Assembly (NCBI RefSeq): GCF_001613105.1
Contig: NZ_BDBS01000057.1
Span: 1-64,000 of the forward strand
Source of the DNA: Nocardia pseudobrasiliensis NBRC 108224
GTDB taxonomy: Bacteria; Actinomycetota; Actinomycetes; Mycobacteriales; Mycobacteriaceae
Direction: 5' to 3'
DNA length: 64,000 nucleotides
Part shown: positions 24,826 to 33,201 of the stretch, piece by piece
Layout: each line of letters starts with the position of its first letter
Numbering within the stretch: the stretch's first letter is position 1
The notes under the pieces: model-generated
Told to the model about the DNA's origin: nothing
The model's database searches: none
The model's input: the letters and a program-made list of their open reading frames with translations, nothing else
Made by a program: the position numbers and the translations under genes

Positions 24826-27144
24826 ATGACCACGACCGACTCCGCTCCCGGCTCGGCCGAAATCGCGCTCGCCGACTGGCTGACCACCCGCTCCGACGAC
24901 GATCTGGTGACGCTGCTGCAACTGCGCCCGGATCTGGCCGTCCCGCTGCCGGGTTCGATGGCGGTGCTGGCGGCACGGGCCGAACAGCGCGCCTCGGTGC
25001 TGCGCGCCACCGACGAGTTGGACACCCTGGATTTCGCCGTCGTGGAGACCCTGGCCGTGCACGGCGCGAGCTATCCGGGCCGCACGGCCGATCCGCTGCC
25101 CCGCGCCCGCCTGTACGAACTGCTCGGCGATCGGGTGCCCGCCGCGGCCATCGACGCGGCCGTGGCCCGTCTCGCCGCCCGGGCGCTGCTGTGGGGCGAG
25201 GACGAGTTATTACTCGCCGCGGCCGCCAAAGACGCGCTGCCGTGGCCGCTGGGCAGCACTACGCAACTTCCGGATGCGTTGACCGAACCGGAGATCCACG
25301 CGGCCCTGAGCGAAATCGGTTCGGCCGAACGAGCCCTGCTGGACAAGCTGGCCGCCACCGGCCCGCGCGGGCGCACCCGTGACGCCGCGCCCGGCACCGC
25401 GCCCGACCGTCCGATTCAGCGCCTGCTGGCCAAGCGGCTGCTCGAGTGGGTCGATGCGGAGACCGTCGAATTGCCGCCGTCGGTCGGCCAGGTGCTGCGC
25501 CGCGAACCGGTGACCGATCCGCACGCCCTGACGCCCCCGCAGCCGGAACCGCGGCGGCACACCGCGGCCGATGTGAACGCGGCCGCCGCCGGCGAGGTGG
25601 GTGAGCTGCTGCGCCACTGCGGCGACATCCTCGAGGTCCTGGGCCAGGCGCCCGCCCCGGCGCTGCGCTCGGGCGGACTGGGTGTGCGCGAATTGCGCCG
25701 CGTGGCCAAGCAGACCGGAATCGACGAGACCCGCATCGGAATGCTCGCCGAGGTGCTGGCCGCGGCCCGCCTGCTGGACAAGGGAATTCCCGAACCGCCG
25801 CCGGATTCCGATGCCGTCGACGACTTCTGGGCGCCGACCGGCTCGGCCGACGGCTGGCTGGACGGCCCGGCCGCCCGCCGCTGGGTGGTGCTGGCCGACG
25901 CCTGGCTGGAACTGGACCGCTTCCCGTGGATGATCGGCCTGCGCGACGCCAACGACAAACCGCTGGCCGCGCTGTCGCTGGAACTGCGCAATGTCCACGC
26001 CGTACGCGATCGCCGCACGATTCTGACGCTGCTGGCCGAATGTCCGCCCGGATCGGCCCTGTCCCCCGCCGATATCGTGCGAGTACTGGCCTGGCGACAG
26101 CCGCGCTGGCGCAGGCATTTCCGCCTCGACGCGGTGACGGCGACGCTGGCCGAGGCGGCCGCCCTGGGCATCGTCGGGCGTGGCGCGCTCACCTCGGCGG
26201 GCCGCGCGCTACTGCACGACTCGCTCGGCGACGCGGAGGCCGAGATGGAGTCGGCGCTGCCGGAACCGGTCGACCACGTGCTGGTGCAGGCCGATCTGAC
26301 GGTGATCGCCCCCGGCCCGCTGGTACCGGATCTGCAGAGCCGCATCGCCCTGGTCGCCGATGTCGAATCGGCGGGTGCGGCAACGGTTTACCGGATCGGC
26401 GACGCCTCGGTGCGCCGCGCGCTGGACGCCGGGCTGACGGCGGCGGAACTGCATCAGCTGTTCGCCGCGCATTCGCGCACCCCGGTCCCGCAGTCGCTGA
26501 CCTATCTCATCGACGATGTCGCGCGTCGGCACGGGCGGCTGCGCGCGGGTATGGCCCAATCATTCCTGCGCAGTGAGGATCCCACGCTGCTCGCCGAGGT
26601 GCTGGCCGCTCCCGTGGCCGAGCGACTGGCGCTGCGGGCCATCGCGCCGACCGTGGCCATCTCCCAGGCCCCGCTCGGCGAGGTGCTGGAATTGTTGCGC
26701 GGCGCGGGTTTCAGCCCGGCGGGCGAGGATTCCTCCGGCGCCATCGTCGATCTGCGCCCGCGCGGCGCGCGAATCCCCTTGCGCACCAACACCCGTCAGA
26801 CCTGGCGTCCGACGCCGCCCAGTACCGAACAACTCCAGTTGCTGGTCGCCGAACTGCGCGCGGGCGAGAAGGCCGCCCAGGCCCGCCCCGGCCAGTCGGT
26901 GCGCTCCGACGGCACCCGCACCGGCACCGCGGCCACCCTGGCCCTGCTGCAACTGGCCGTCCGGGTGCGCCGCCCGGTGCATATCGGCTACGTCGACGCT
27001 CAGGGCACGGCCACCCAGCGCATCGTCGAACCGCTCAAGGTCGCCGGTGGCCAACTCGACGCCCTGGATCAGGTCACCGGATCGGTGCGCCGTTTCACAC
27101 TGCATCGCATCGCCTCGGTCGCCCTGGTCGACGAGCAGCAGTGA
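24826..27144 (+). CDS. Helicase_C_3 (XPB N-terminal-like) domain protein, Rv0862c-like
   Basis: A 772-residue protein without Walker motifs. The N-terminal part (LADWLTTRSDDDLVTLLQLRPDLAVPLPGSMAVLAARAEQR) is a helical winged-helix-type region. The middle and C-terminal parts (VLVQADLTVIAPGPLVPDLQSRIALVADVESAGAATVYRIGDASVRRALDAGLTA) match the domain also found at the N-terminus of bacterial XPB helicases (PF13625). A WYL-like beta segment (HIGYVDAQGTATQRIVEPLKVAGGQLDAL) ends the protein. It neighbours xpb in M. tuberculosis; here xpb lies 4.3 kb away in the opposite orientation. A DNA repair or transcription-linked role is inferred from that association only. Confidence 0.85.
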   Translation: MTTTDSAPGSAEIALADWLTTRSDDDLVTLLQLRPDLAVPLPGSMAVLAARAEQRASVLRATDELDTLDFAVVETLAVHGASYPGRTADPLPRARLYELLGDRVPAAAIDAAVARLAARALLWGEDELLLAAAAKDALPWPLGSTTQLPDALTEPEIHAALSEIGSAERALLDKLAATGPRGRTRDAAPGTAPDRPIQRLLAKRLLEWVDAETVELPPSVGQVLRREPVTDPHALTPPQPEPRRHTAADVNAAAAGEVGELLRHCGDILEVLGQAPAPALRSGGLGVRELRRVAKQTGIDETRIGMLAEVLAAARLLDKGIPEPPPDSDAVDDFWAPTGSADGWLDGPAARRWVVLADAWLELDRFPWMIGLRDANDKPLAALSLELRNVHAVRDRRTILTLLAECPPGSALSPADIVRVLAWRQPRWRRHFRLDAVTATLAEAAALGIVGRGALTSAGRALLHDSLGDAEAEMESALPEPVDHVLVQADLTVIAPGPLVPDLQSRIALVADVESAGAATVYRIGDASVRRALDAGLTAAELHQLFAAHSRTPVPQSLTYLIDDVARRHGRLRAGMAQSFLRSEDPTLLAEVLAAPVAERLALRAIAPTVAISQAPLGEVLELLRGAGFSPAGEDSSGAIVDLRPRGARIPLRTNTRQTWRPTPPSTEQLQLLVAELRAGEKAAQARPGQSVRSDGTRTGTAATLALLQLAVRVRRPVHIGYVDAQGTATQRIVEPLKVAGGQLDALDQVTGSVRRFTLHRIASVALVDEQQ

Positions 27145-27660
27145 TCACGCCCGCGGATTCACGAAGCAGAACGTGGTTTTCGGCTCCGAGACAGTGAGAT
27201 AGGTCGCGGGCGGTGCGCACAGCTCGCGGTCGGCGCGGCCGTCGACGCGCGCCACGACGCGGACGGTGGCCTGCGAGTCGGCGCAGTCGGCGGTGGCGAA
27301 GCCGGTCGCGGAGTCGCGGTGATAGCAGCTGTTCTGCTTCAGATCGGGAGCCAGGCAGAGGTAGGCGACGGTCTCCCCGGCCGAGGTCTCCTCGTAGCTG
27401 GCGTATTCGGAGCCGCAGTCGCGCCGATGGTCCGAATTCGATACGACCGTGTAGACCGTGCGGGCCGACGAACAGTCGGTCGGTTCGGTCCGGGCCTGGG
27501 TCGCCGCACCCTCGGCGACCGCGAGACAGTCACCGGCCTTGGCGCGGGCGGTGGCGGACAGTTCGGTGACCGAGCAGCCGGTGACCGCCCCGACGGCCAC
27601 CGTCACCGCCACGCAGAGCAGCCGGACGTTCAGAACTGCCGCAGGCTCCACAGAGCCCAC
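27145..27660 (-). CDS. Cys-rich lipoprotein (LppU/SCO3897-like)
   Basis: A lipoprotein of about 171 residues: a hydrophobic signal (NVRLLCVAVTVAVGAVTGC) ends in a lipobox with the acylated Cys. The mature part has several Cys (GDCLAV, TDCSSA, RRDCGSEY, YLCLAP, NSCYHRD, ADCADS, RELCAPP, TFCFVNP) spaced like LppU-type proteins with disulfide-linked repeats. It is convergent with, and immediately adjacent to, the Helicase_C_3 gene (no bases between). The start is uncertain (GTG at 27660 or 27651). Function unknown. Confidence 0.72.
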   Translation of the reverse strand: MGSVEPAAVLNVRLLCVAVTVAVGAVTGCSVTELSATARAKAGDCLAVAEGAATQARTEPTDCSSARTVYTVVSNSDHRRDCGSEYASYEETSAGETVAYLCLAPDLKQNSCYHRDSATGFATADCADSQATVRVVARVDGRADRELCAPPATYLTVSEPKTTFCFVNPRA

Positions 27661-27812
27661 AGCGAATGATTGAGGATGCTGGGGAGAAGGTTGTTGAGCA
27701 ACTGCAGACCGAGATAGTTCACAATCAATGCCTTTCGCAATACTGGACGAGCGCCCAGGCGTACATCGAGATCTCTGTCGCTATGGTCGGGGAGATCGTT
27801 ACGCTCTGCAAC

Positions 27813-28646
27813 ATGAAGCTCGAGGACATCATCCGGGAGCTCTACGGAACCGATCCCGGCGAATTCGTGCGGGCGCGAGACGCGCAGGTCAAGGACGCGC
27901 GGGCCGCCGGGGACAAGGATCTGGCGACCGCGGTGGCCAAATTGCGCCGCCCGACGGTCGCGGCGTGGGCGGTCAATCTGCTGGCGCGCGAGGCCGGCGA
28001 AGAGGTCGGGGTGCTAATGGATCTCGGTGCGGCCCTTCGTGATGCGCAGCGCCGTCTGTCCGCCGACCGCCTGCGCACCCTCACCGCGCAGCGGCAGCAG
28101 GCGGTGAACGCGTTGTCGCAGCGGGCCGGTCGGCTCGCCGCAGCACGCGGCAAACCCCTCGGCGAGGCGGTACTGCGCGAGGTCGGCCAGACCCTCAATG
28201 CCGCACTGGCGGATTCGGCTGTGGCGGAACAGGTTCGCGGGGGCACCCTGGCCGCCGCCGCGAGCTACGAGGGCTTCGGCCCAGCCGGACCCGCCCTGGC
28301 CGCGGCCCCGGAGCCACCCGAACCGGCCGTCGCACCCGAACCTCCCGCCGATCGAGACGTCGCGGCCCGCCACGAACTCGACGAGGCGCTGAACTCGCTC
28401 GAATCCGCCCGCGAGACAACCGATTCCGCCCGCGCCGACGTCGCGCGGCGCGACGCCGAACTGGCCGAGCTCGACGCCCGCATCACCGCCCTGCGCGCCG
28501 ATCTCGAACGCGCCGAGGATCAGCGCCGCTTCGCCGCGGCGGCCGAACGCTCCGCCCAGGAGGCCCTGCACAAGGCCGAACGCCAACTCGACCGGATCGA
28601 ACGCTGGGTGGCCAAGGCGCGCTCACGGCTACCGGAGGGCGAATGA
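27813..28646 (+). CDS. Actinobacterial coiled-coil hypothetical protein
   Basis: A 277-residue cytosolic protein. Residues 1-55 form a conserved head (LEDIIRELYGTDPGEFVRAR, then LRRPTVAAWAVNLLARE). A helical middle follows, then a Pro/Ala linker (about 155-180), then a long C-terminal coiled coil (about 185-270; DEALNSLESARETTDSARAD and AELAELDARITALRADLERA). The N-terminal block recurs in many actinobacterial proteins of unknown function. The ATG at 27813 fits where similarity begins. It converges with the M1 peptidase gene with 3 bp between. Confidence 0.7.
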   Translation: MKLEDIIRELYGTDPGEFVRARDAQVKDARAAGDKDLATAVAKLRRPTVAAWAVNLLAREAGEEVGVLMDLGAALRDAQRRLSADRLRTLTAQRQQAVNALSQRAGRLAAARGKPLGEAVLREVGQTLNAALADSAVAEQVRGGTLAAAASYEGFGPAGPALAAAPEPPEPAVAPEPPADRDVAARHELDEALNSLESARETTDSARADVARRDAELAELDARITALRADLERAEDQRRFAAAAERSAQEALHKAERQLDRIERWVAKARSRLPEGE

Positions 28647-28649
28647 TGT

Positions 28650-30080
28650 TCAGGCGCGCAAGGATCCGGGATACAGATACTCCGGCGCGGGTATCGTCTC
28701 GCGCTCGAGCCACGCCTCGAAGAAGGCGCTCAGATCCAGCCCGGCCCGTGACTGCACGAACTGCCGGAACTCCGGCATCGAGGCATTGCCGTAGGCATGC
28801 GACTGCACGAAATCCCTTGTCGCGGAGAAGAACACCGCATCCCCGACCAATCGGCGCAGGGCGTGCAGGAACAGCGGCCCGCGGTAGTACACGGCCGTGA
28901 ACTCCCGGCCCGCACCGGGATTCTGCAGCGGAATCTCCCAGAACCTCGGATCGTCGCGGCGCTCGGCGACGGTCTTGCGATATCGCGCGTCGGCGTCGAG
29001 CCCCTCCTTGCTCTCCGGCCAGAGGTAGTCGGCGGTGTAGCTGGCGAAACATTCGTTCAGACAGATATCCGCCCACTGCCGCACCGACATCGAATCGCCC
29101 CACCACTGATGGGCGTTCTCGTGCACGACGGTGTCCAGATCGGTCCAGGGCGCGTAGATCGGGCGCGTCTGGGTCTCGAGCGAGAAGTTCAGGTCGGTGT
29201 CGACGTAGATACCGCCCCCGCTCTCGAACGGGTAGGGGCCGTAGACGGATTCGATGAAGTCCAGCACCTCGGGCAGGCGCTGCTCGAGTTCCCGGGCCCG
29301 CGCCGCGCCGGGCGCGAAGGCGCTGATCAACGGCGTGCCGTCGGCACGAGTCTGATCGAGGAAGTCGAAGTGGTCGATGGCCACGGTCGTCAGATAGCCG
29401 AGCGTCGGATGTCGCGACGCCCATTCCACCGTCCGATTCGGACCGTCGACCTCATCGCGCACCCGCAGGCCGTTCGACACCACCTGCCAGTCCCGCGGAA
29501 CCGTCACGCTCAGATCGAAGGTGGCCTTGTCCAACGGGGTGTCGTTGAGCGGATACCAGGTGCTGGCCGAATGCGGTTCACCCGCCGCGAACGCACCGCC
29601 GCTGGGCGAGAAGGTCCAGCCGCCCTCGTCGTTCTGCGTTGCCTCTCCGCCGTATTCGACGCTCACCGTGAACGGCAGCCCCGGCAGGACGGGCAGTGCG
29701 GGGCTCACGGAGAGCTTGTGCTCGCCGTGGCGGACGAATCCGGCGGGCAGGTTGTTCACCGTCACCCGGCGCACCTGCGGCCCCGCGAAATCGAGATCGA
29801 ACATGCGCAGCGCCTGGGCGGCCACCGACTCCAGCCGCGCCGTGCCGGTGAGCTGACGGCTCGGCGGATCGTAGGAGATCGCGACGGCGTAGTGGCCGAC
29901 GTGATAGCCGCCGTTGCCGTCGTCGGGGTAGTACGGATCGCCGAGACCGGACGCACCGACCAGCGGATCGGCGGGCGGCTGCGCCTGCGCCGATGTCGCG
30001 AGGACGCTCGCGATCAACACAACCGCGGCCGAGAACCGCATTCCGGTACGCATTCTCATGCGACGAGCCACCCTTTCCAC
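28650..30080 (-). CDS. Secreted M1-family metallopeptidase
   Basis: A 476-residue zinc aminopeptidase-like enzyme with an N-terminal signal peptide (RFSAAVVLIASVLATSAQAQ). The zinc motif is HENAH, followed after exactly 18 residues by the Glu of NECFASY, the gluzincin spacing. The exopeptidase-type loop here is SLETQTRP instead of GAMEN, as seen in short actinobacterial M1 enzymes. The catalytic Tyr is probably in AVYYRGPLF. Several Met codons near the start (residues 1, 8, 10, 14) leave the exact start open. It is the last gene of a tightly spaced minus-strand run beginning at the GNAT gene. Confidence 0.88.
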   Translation of the reverse strand: MERVARRMRMRTGMRFSAAVVLIASVLATSAQAQPPADPLVGASGLGDPYYPDDGNGGYHVGHYAVAISYDPPSRQLTGTARLESVAAQALRMFDLDFAGPQVRRVTVNNLPAGFVRHGEHKLSVSPALPVLPGLPFTVSVEYGGEATQNDEGGWTFSPSGGAFAAGEPHSASTWYPLNDTPLDKATFDLSVTVPRDWQVVSNGLRVRDEVDGPNRTVEWASRHPTLGYLTTVAIDHFDFLDQTRADGTPLISAFAPGAARARELEQRLPEVLDFIESVYGPYPFESGGGIYVDTDLNFSLETQTRPIYAPWTDLDTVVHENAHQWWGDSMSVRQWADICLNECFASYTADYLWPESKEGLDADARYRKTVAERRDDPRFWEIPLQNPGAGREFTAVYYRGPLFLHALRRLVGDAVFFSATRDFVQSHAYGNASMPEFRQFVQSRAGLDLSAFFEAWLERETIPAPEYLYPGSLRA

Positions 30081-30111
30081 GAAGCGCAGAACAGGTGCCG
30101 ATGCTAAACGC

Positions 30112-30750
30112 TCAACTCTCCGCGCCCGAGACCGCCACGCTCGCGCCCAGGCCGATGATCATCAGCCCGCCCGCGCCGCCTACCGCCTCGAGCCGCCGCG
30201 GCGAACGCGCGAACCAGTCGCGGGCCGATCCGGCGGCCAGCCCCCACACGCTGTCGGAGACCAGCGCGATGGCCAGGAAGATCAGGCCCAGGGTCAGCAG
30301 TTGCAACGGCACCGCGCCCCGGTCGCGATCGATGAACTGCGGCAGCACCGCGGAGAAGAAGATGATCGACTTCGGATTGGTGATCCCGACGATGATGCCC
30401 TGTCGGAAGATTCGCCGATTCGACACCGGAGAGATCTGGGTCTCCAGGGCCGCGCGCAGCGATCGACGCTCCCGAATCGCCTGCACCCCGAGATACATCA
30501 GATACAGCGCCCCGGTGAACTTGATGACGGTCAGGGCGATCGCCGAGGCCGCGACGATCATGCCGAGCCCCGCGGCGACCAGCACCAGCGCCACCAGGAC
30601 GCCCAGCGCGTGGCCGAGTACCGAAACCAGTGCGGCCCGACGGCCGTTGGTGAGGGCGCGTCCGATGGTGAACAGCACGCCGGGACCCGGAACGACGATC
30701 AGAATCGTGGCGGCCACCAGAAACGCCCAGAAATGTGTGGCAGATATCAC
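30112..30750 (-). CDS. LysE/RhtB-family amino-acid exporter
   Basis: A 212-residue, six-helix inner-membrane protein. The hallmark VPGPGVLFTIGRALTNGRRAA is split by helices 1-2. YLMYLGVQAIRERR and FRQGIIVGITNPKSIIFFSAVLPQF are the LysE family signatures (ITNPK loop). The exported amino acid cannot be predicted. A GTG start at 30750 lies 32 bp after the DUF3239 stop, which suggests one transcript. Confidence 0.88.
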   Translation of the reverse strand: MISATHFWAFLVAATILIVVPGPGVLFTIGRALTNGRRAALVSVLGHALGVLVALVLVAAGLGMIVAASAIALTVIKFTGALYLMYLGVQAIRERRSLRAALETQISPVSNRRIFRQGIIVGITNPKSIIFFSAVLPQFIDRDRGAVPLQLLTLGLIFLAIALVSDSVWGLAAGSARDWFARSPRRLEAVGGAGGLMIIGLGASVAVSGAES

Positions 30751-30782
30751 TGACCAAGTTTACGGATCCGGTCAACCGGATT

Positions 30783-31448
30783 TCAGCCCCGCAATTCCTC
30801 CGGCAGTTGCTGGGGATCCAGCAGCAGGTATTTCGAATCCTTGCCCTGCACCTTGTCGGCCACCTCGAGATTGTCTGCCAGCAGACGCCATTCCACCTCG
30901 CTGATGGCCGCGCGGGCGCGATCGATCACCCCGGTGTCGCGGGTGCCCCAGGCGATCGGCATGGCACTGACCACCTGGCGCAGATCGGCCACCGAGCGGG
31001 GCACGCGATCGGCCCGGACCGTCACCGCGGGCACCTGCTCCCCCGGCCCGCCGCCGTGGCCGGGCAGCGAGCGCACCACCCGCGTGATCAGGGCATAGCG
31101 CGGATCCGCCTCGGGTTTGGCCAGATTCACCAGCGCCAGCAGCGTCACGCCCTTGGGGTTCTTACCCGACACCACCGCCGGAACCAGCTCGCCCTCGGCG
31201 TAGAGCTTCTCGATACGCGACCGATACGGCGTCCAGACCGCCACGAACAGGGCGATGATCGTGCCCAGCGCGAAGGCGATCGCGAGCAGGAACGAATACG
31301 GATGATTCAGCCAGATGAGCCCGGCCGTTCCCAGACCGAGCACGATGGCCGCGGCCAGCGCGAGCACGCGCATCCGGCGAATATCGTGGACGACTTCGTT
31401 CACCGCCCGGGCATGCTCGCGGTCCACCGCGAATTCGAAGCGTCGCAC
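30783..31448 (-). CDS. DUF3239 membrane protein
   Basis: A 221-residue protein with two N-terminal helices (VLALAAAIVLGLGTAGLIWL and FLLAIAFALGTIIALFVAVW) and a cytosolic domain containing ELVPAVVSGKNPKGVTLLALVNLA and MPIAWGTRD, features of DUF3239. Function unknown. It sits 39 bp after xpb on the same strand. Confidence 0.8.
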   Translation of the reverse strand: MRRFEFAVDREHARAVNEVVHDIRRMRVLALAAAIVLGLGTAGLIWLNHPYSFLLAIAFALGTIIALFVAVWTPYRSRIEKLYAEGELVPAVVSGKNPKGVTLLALVNLAKPEADPRYALITRVVRSLPGHGGGPGEQVPAVTVRADRVPRSVADLRQVVSAMPIAWGTRDTGVIDRARAAISEVEWRLLADNLEVADKVQGKDSKYLLLDPQQLPEELRG

Positions 31449-31487
31449 GTCTCATTCCTAACACGTTTTCGGAGGCAAGCCCTCCAT

Positions 31488-33146
31488 CTAGCCGATCGCC
31501 GGCCCCAGCAGGTCGTCCGCATCGGTGATGCGATAGGCATACCCCTGTTCGGCAAGGAAACGCTGCCGGTGGGCCGCGTATTCGGCGTCCAGGGTGTCAC
31601 GGGCGACAACGGAATAGAAGTGCGCTTGACCACCGTCGTGTTTGGGCCGCAGCAATCGGCCCAGCCGCTGCGCCTCCTCCTGACGCGAGCCGAAGGTGCC
31701 CGAAACCTGGACCGCGACAGACGCTTCCGGAAGGTCTATGGAGAAATTGGCGACCTTGCTCACCACCAGCACCGGAATCTCACCGCGGCGGAACGCGTCG
31801 AACAGCGCCTCGCGCTCCTTGGTGCGGGTGGAACCCTGGATGACCGGGGCGTTCAGATGTTCACCCAGTTCGTCGAGCTGATCCAGATACGCGCCGATCA
31901 CCAGGCACTGGGAATCCTTGTGCCGCTCCAAAATCGACTCCACCACGGGCAGTTTGGTCCGCGCGGTCGAGCACAGTTTGTAGCGCTCCTCGGGTTCGGC
32001 GGTGGCGTAACTCATCCGCTCGGCGTCGGTGAGGGTGACCCGCACCTCCACGCAGTCGGCCGGGGCGATCCAGCCCTGGGCCTCGATATCCTTCCAGGGC
32101 GCGTCGTAGCGCTTGGGGCCGATGAGGGAGAACACATCGCCCTCGCGGCCGTCCTCGCGAACCAGCGTCGCGGTCAGGCCCAGGCGGCGACGCGACTGCA
32201 GATCGGCGGTCATCCGGAAGACCGGGGCGGGCAGCAGATGCACCTCGTCGTAGATGACCAGGCCCCAGTCGCGGCTGTCGAACAGTTCGAGATGCCGGTA
32301 CTCGCCCTTGGTCTTGCGCGTGATGACCTGGTAGGTGGCGATGGTGACCGGGCGGATCTCCTTGCGCTCGCCGGAGTATTCCCCGATCTCGTCCTCGGTG
32401 AGCGAGGTGCGCGCCAGCAGCTCGCGCCGCCACTGTCGACCCGCCACGGTATTGGTGACCAGGATCAGCGTGGTCGCCTTGGCCTTGGCCATCGCGGCCG
32501 CCCCGACCATGGTCTTCCCCGCACCGCACGGCAGCACCACGACACCCGAACCGCCCGCCCAGAACGAGTCGGCGGCCATCTCCTGATAGTCGCGCAGCTC
32601 CCACTGGCCCCCGTCGAAGTCCAGATCGATCGCATGGGCCTCGCCGTCGACGTACCCCGCCAGGTCCTCGGCGGGCCAGCCGATCTTGAGCAGCATCTGC
32701 TTGATCCGCCCGCGCTCGGACGGATGCACCGCGACCGTATCGTCATCGATGCGCGAGCCCAGCATGGGCTGAATCTTCTTGTGCCGCAGCACCTCCTCCA
32801 GCACCGCCCGATCCAGACTGACCAGCACCAGCCCGTGCGCCGGATGTTTGACCAGCTGCAACCGCCCGTACCGGGCCATGGTGTCGACGATGTCCACCAG
32901 CAGCGGCTGCGGCACGGCGTACCGCGAGAAGTTCACCAGCGCGTCGACCACCTGCTCGGCGTCGTGGCCCGCCGCCCGCGCGTTCCACAGCGCCAACGGC
33001 GTCACCCGATAGGTGTGCACATGCTCCGGCGCCCGTTCCAACTCGGCGAACGGCGCGATAGCCTGCCGCGCCTCATCCGACCGCTCGTGATCGATCTCGA
33101 GCAGCAGGGTCTTGTCGCTTTGGACGATGAGCGGTCCGTCGGTCAC
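31488..33146 (-). CDS. xpb: XPB/Ssl2-type DNA helicase
   Basis: A 552-residue superfamily 2 DNA helicase related to eukaryotic XPB (Rv0861c/ercc3 in M. tuberculosis). The N-terminal domain (residues 1-150) is the Helicase_C_3-like module. Then come LRDYQEMAADSF, motif I LPCGAGKTMVGAAAMA, motif Ia VTNTVAGRQWRREL, motif II IYDEVHLLP, motif III GLTATLVREDGRE, and the C-terminal RecA domain with VLVVSKVANFSIDLPEAS and QRLGRLLRPK. AGGAGG lies 4-5 nt before the GTG start. It probably acts in nucleotide excision repair or transcription-coupled remodelling. It precedes DUF3239 and LysE on the same strand. Confidence 0.93.
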   Translation of the reverse strand: MTDGPLIVQSDKTLLLEIDHERSDEARQAIAPFAELERAPEHVHTYRVTPLALWNARAAGHDAEQVVDALVNFSRYAVPQPLLVDIVDTMARYGRLQLVKHPAHGLVLVSLDRAVLEEVLRHKKIQPMLGSRIDDDTVAVHPSERGRIKQMLLKIGWPAEDLAGYVDGEAHAIDLDFDGGQWELRDYQEMAADSFWAGGSGVVVLPCGAGKTMVGAAAMAKAKATTLILVTNTVAGRQWRRELLARTSLTEDEIGEYSGERKEIRPVTIATYQVITRKTKGEYRHLELFDSRDWGLVIYDEVHLLPAPVFRMTADLQSRRRLGLTATLVREDGREGDVFSLIGPKRYDAPWKDIEAQGWIAPADCVEVRVTLTDAERMSYATAEPEERYKLCSTARTKLPVVESILERHKDSQCLVIGAYLDQLDELGEHLNAPVIQGSTRTKEREALFDAFRRGEIPVLVVSKVANFSIDLPEASVAVQVSGTFGSRQEEAQRLGRLLRPKHDGGQAHFYSVVARDTLDAEYAAHRQRFLAEQGYAYRITDADDLLGPAIG

Positions 33147-33201
33147 GGCGCCTCCTAGTCTGCGGGCCGTGGTCCATTGTTCCTGATGGGTCCGACACGG
33201 C

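Noticed and set aside
30735..33158. 807-codon plus-strand frame opposite xpb and DUF3239
   Set aside because: Composition is arginine/histidine/glutamine-rich without domains, while the minus strand encodes clear helicase motifs.
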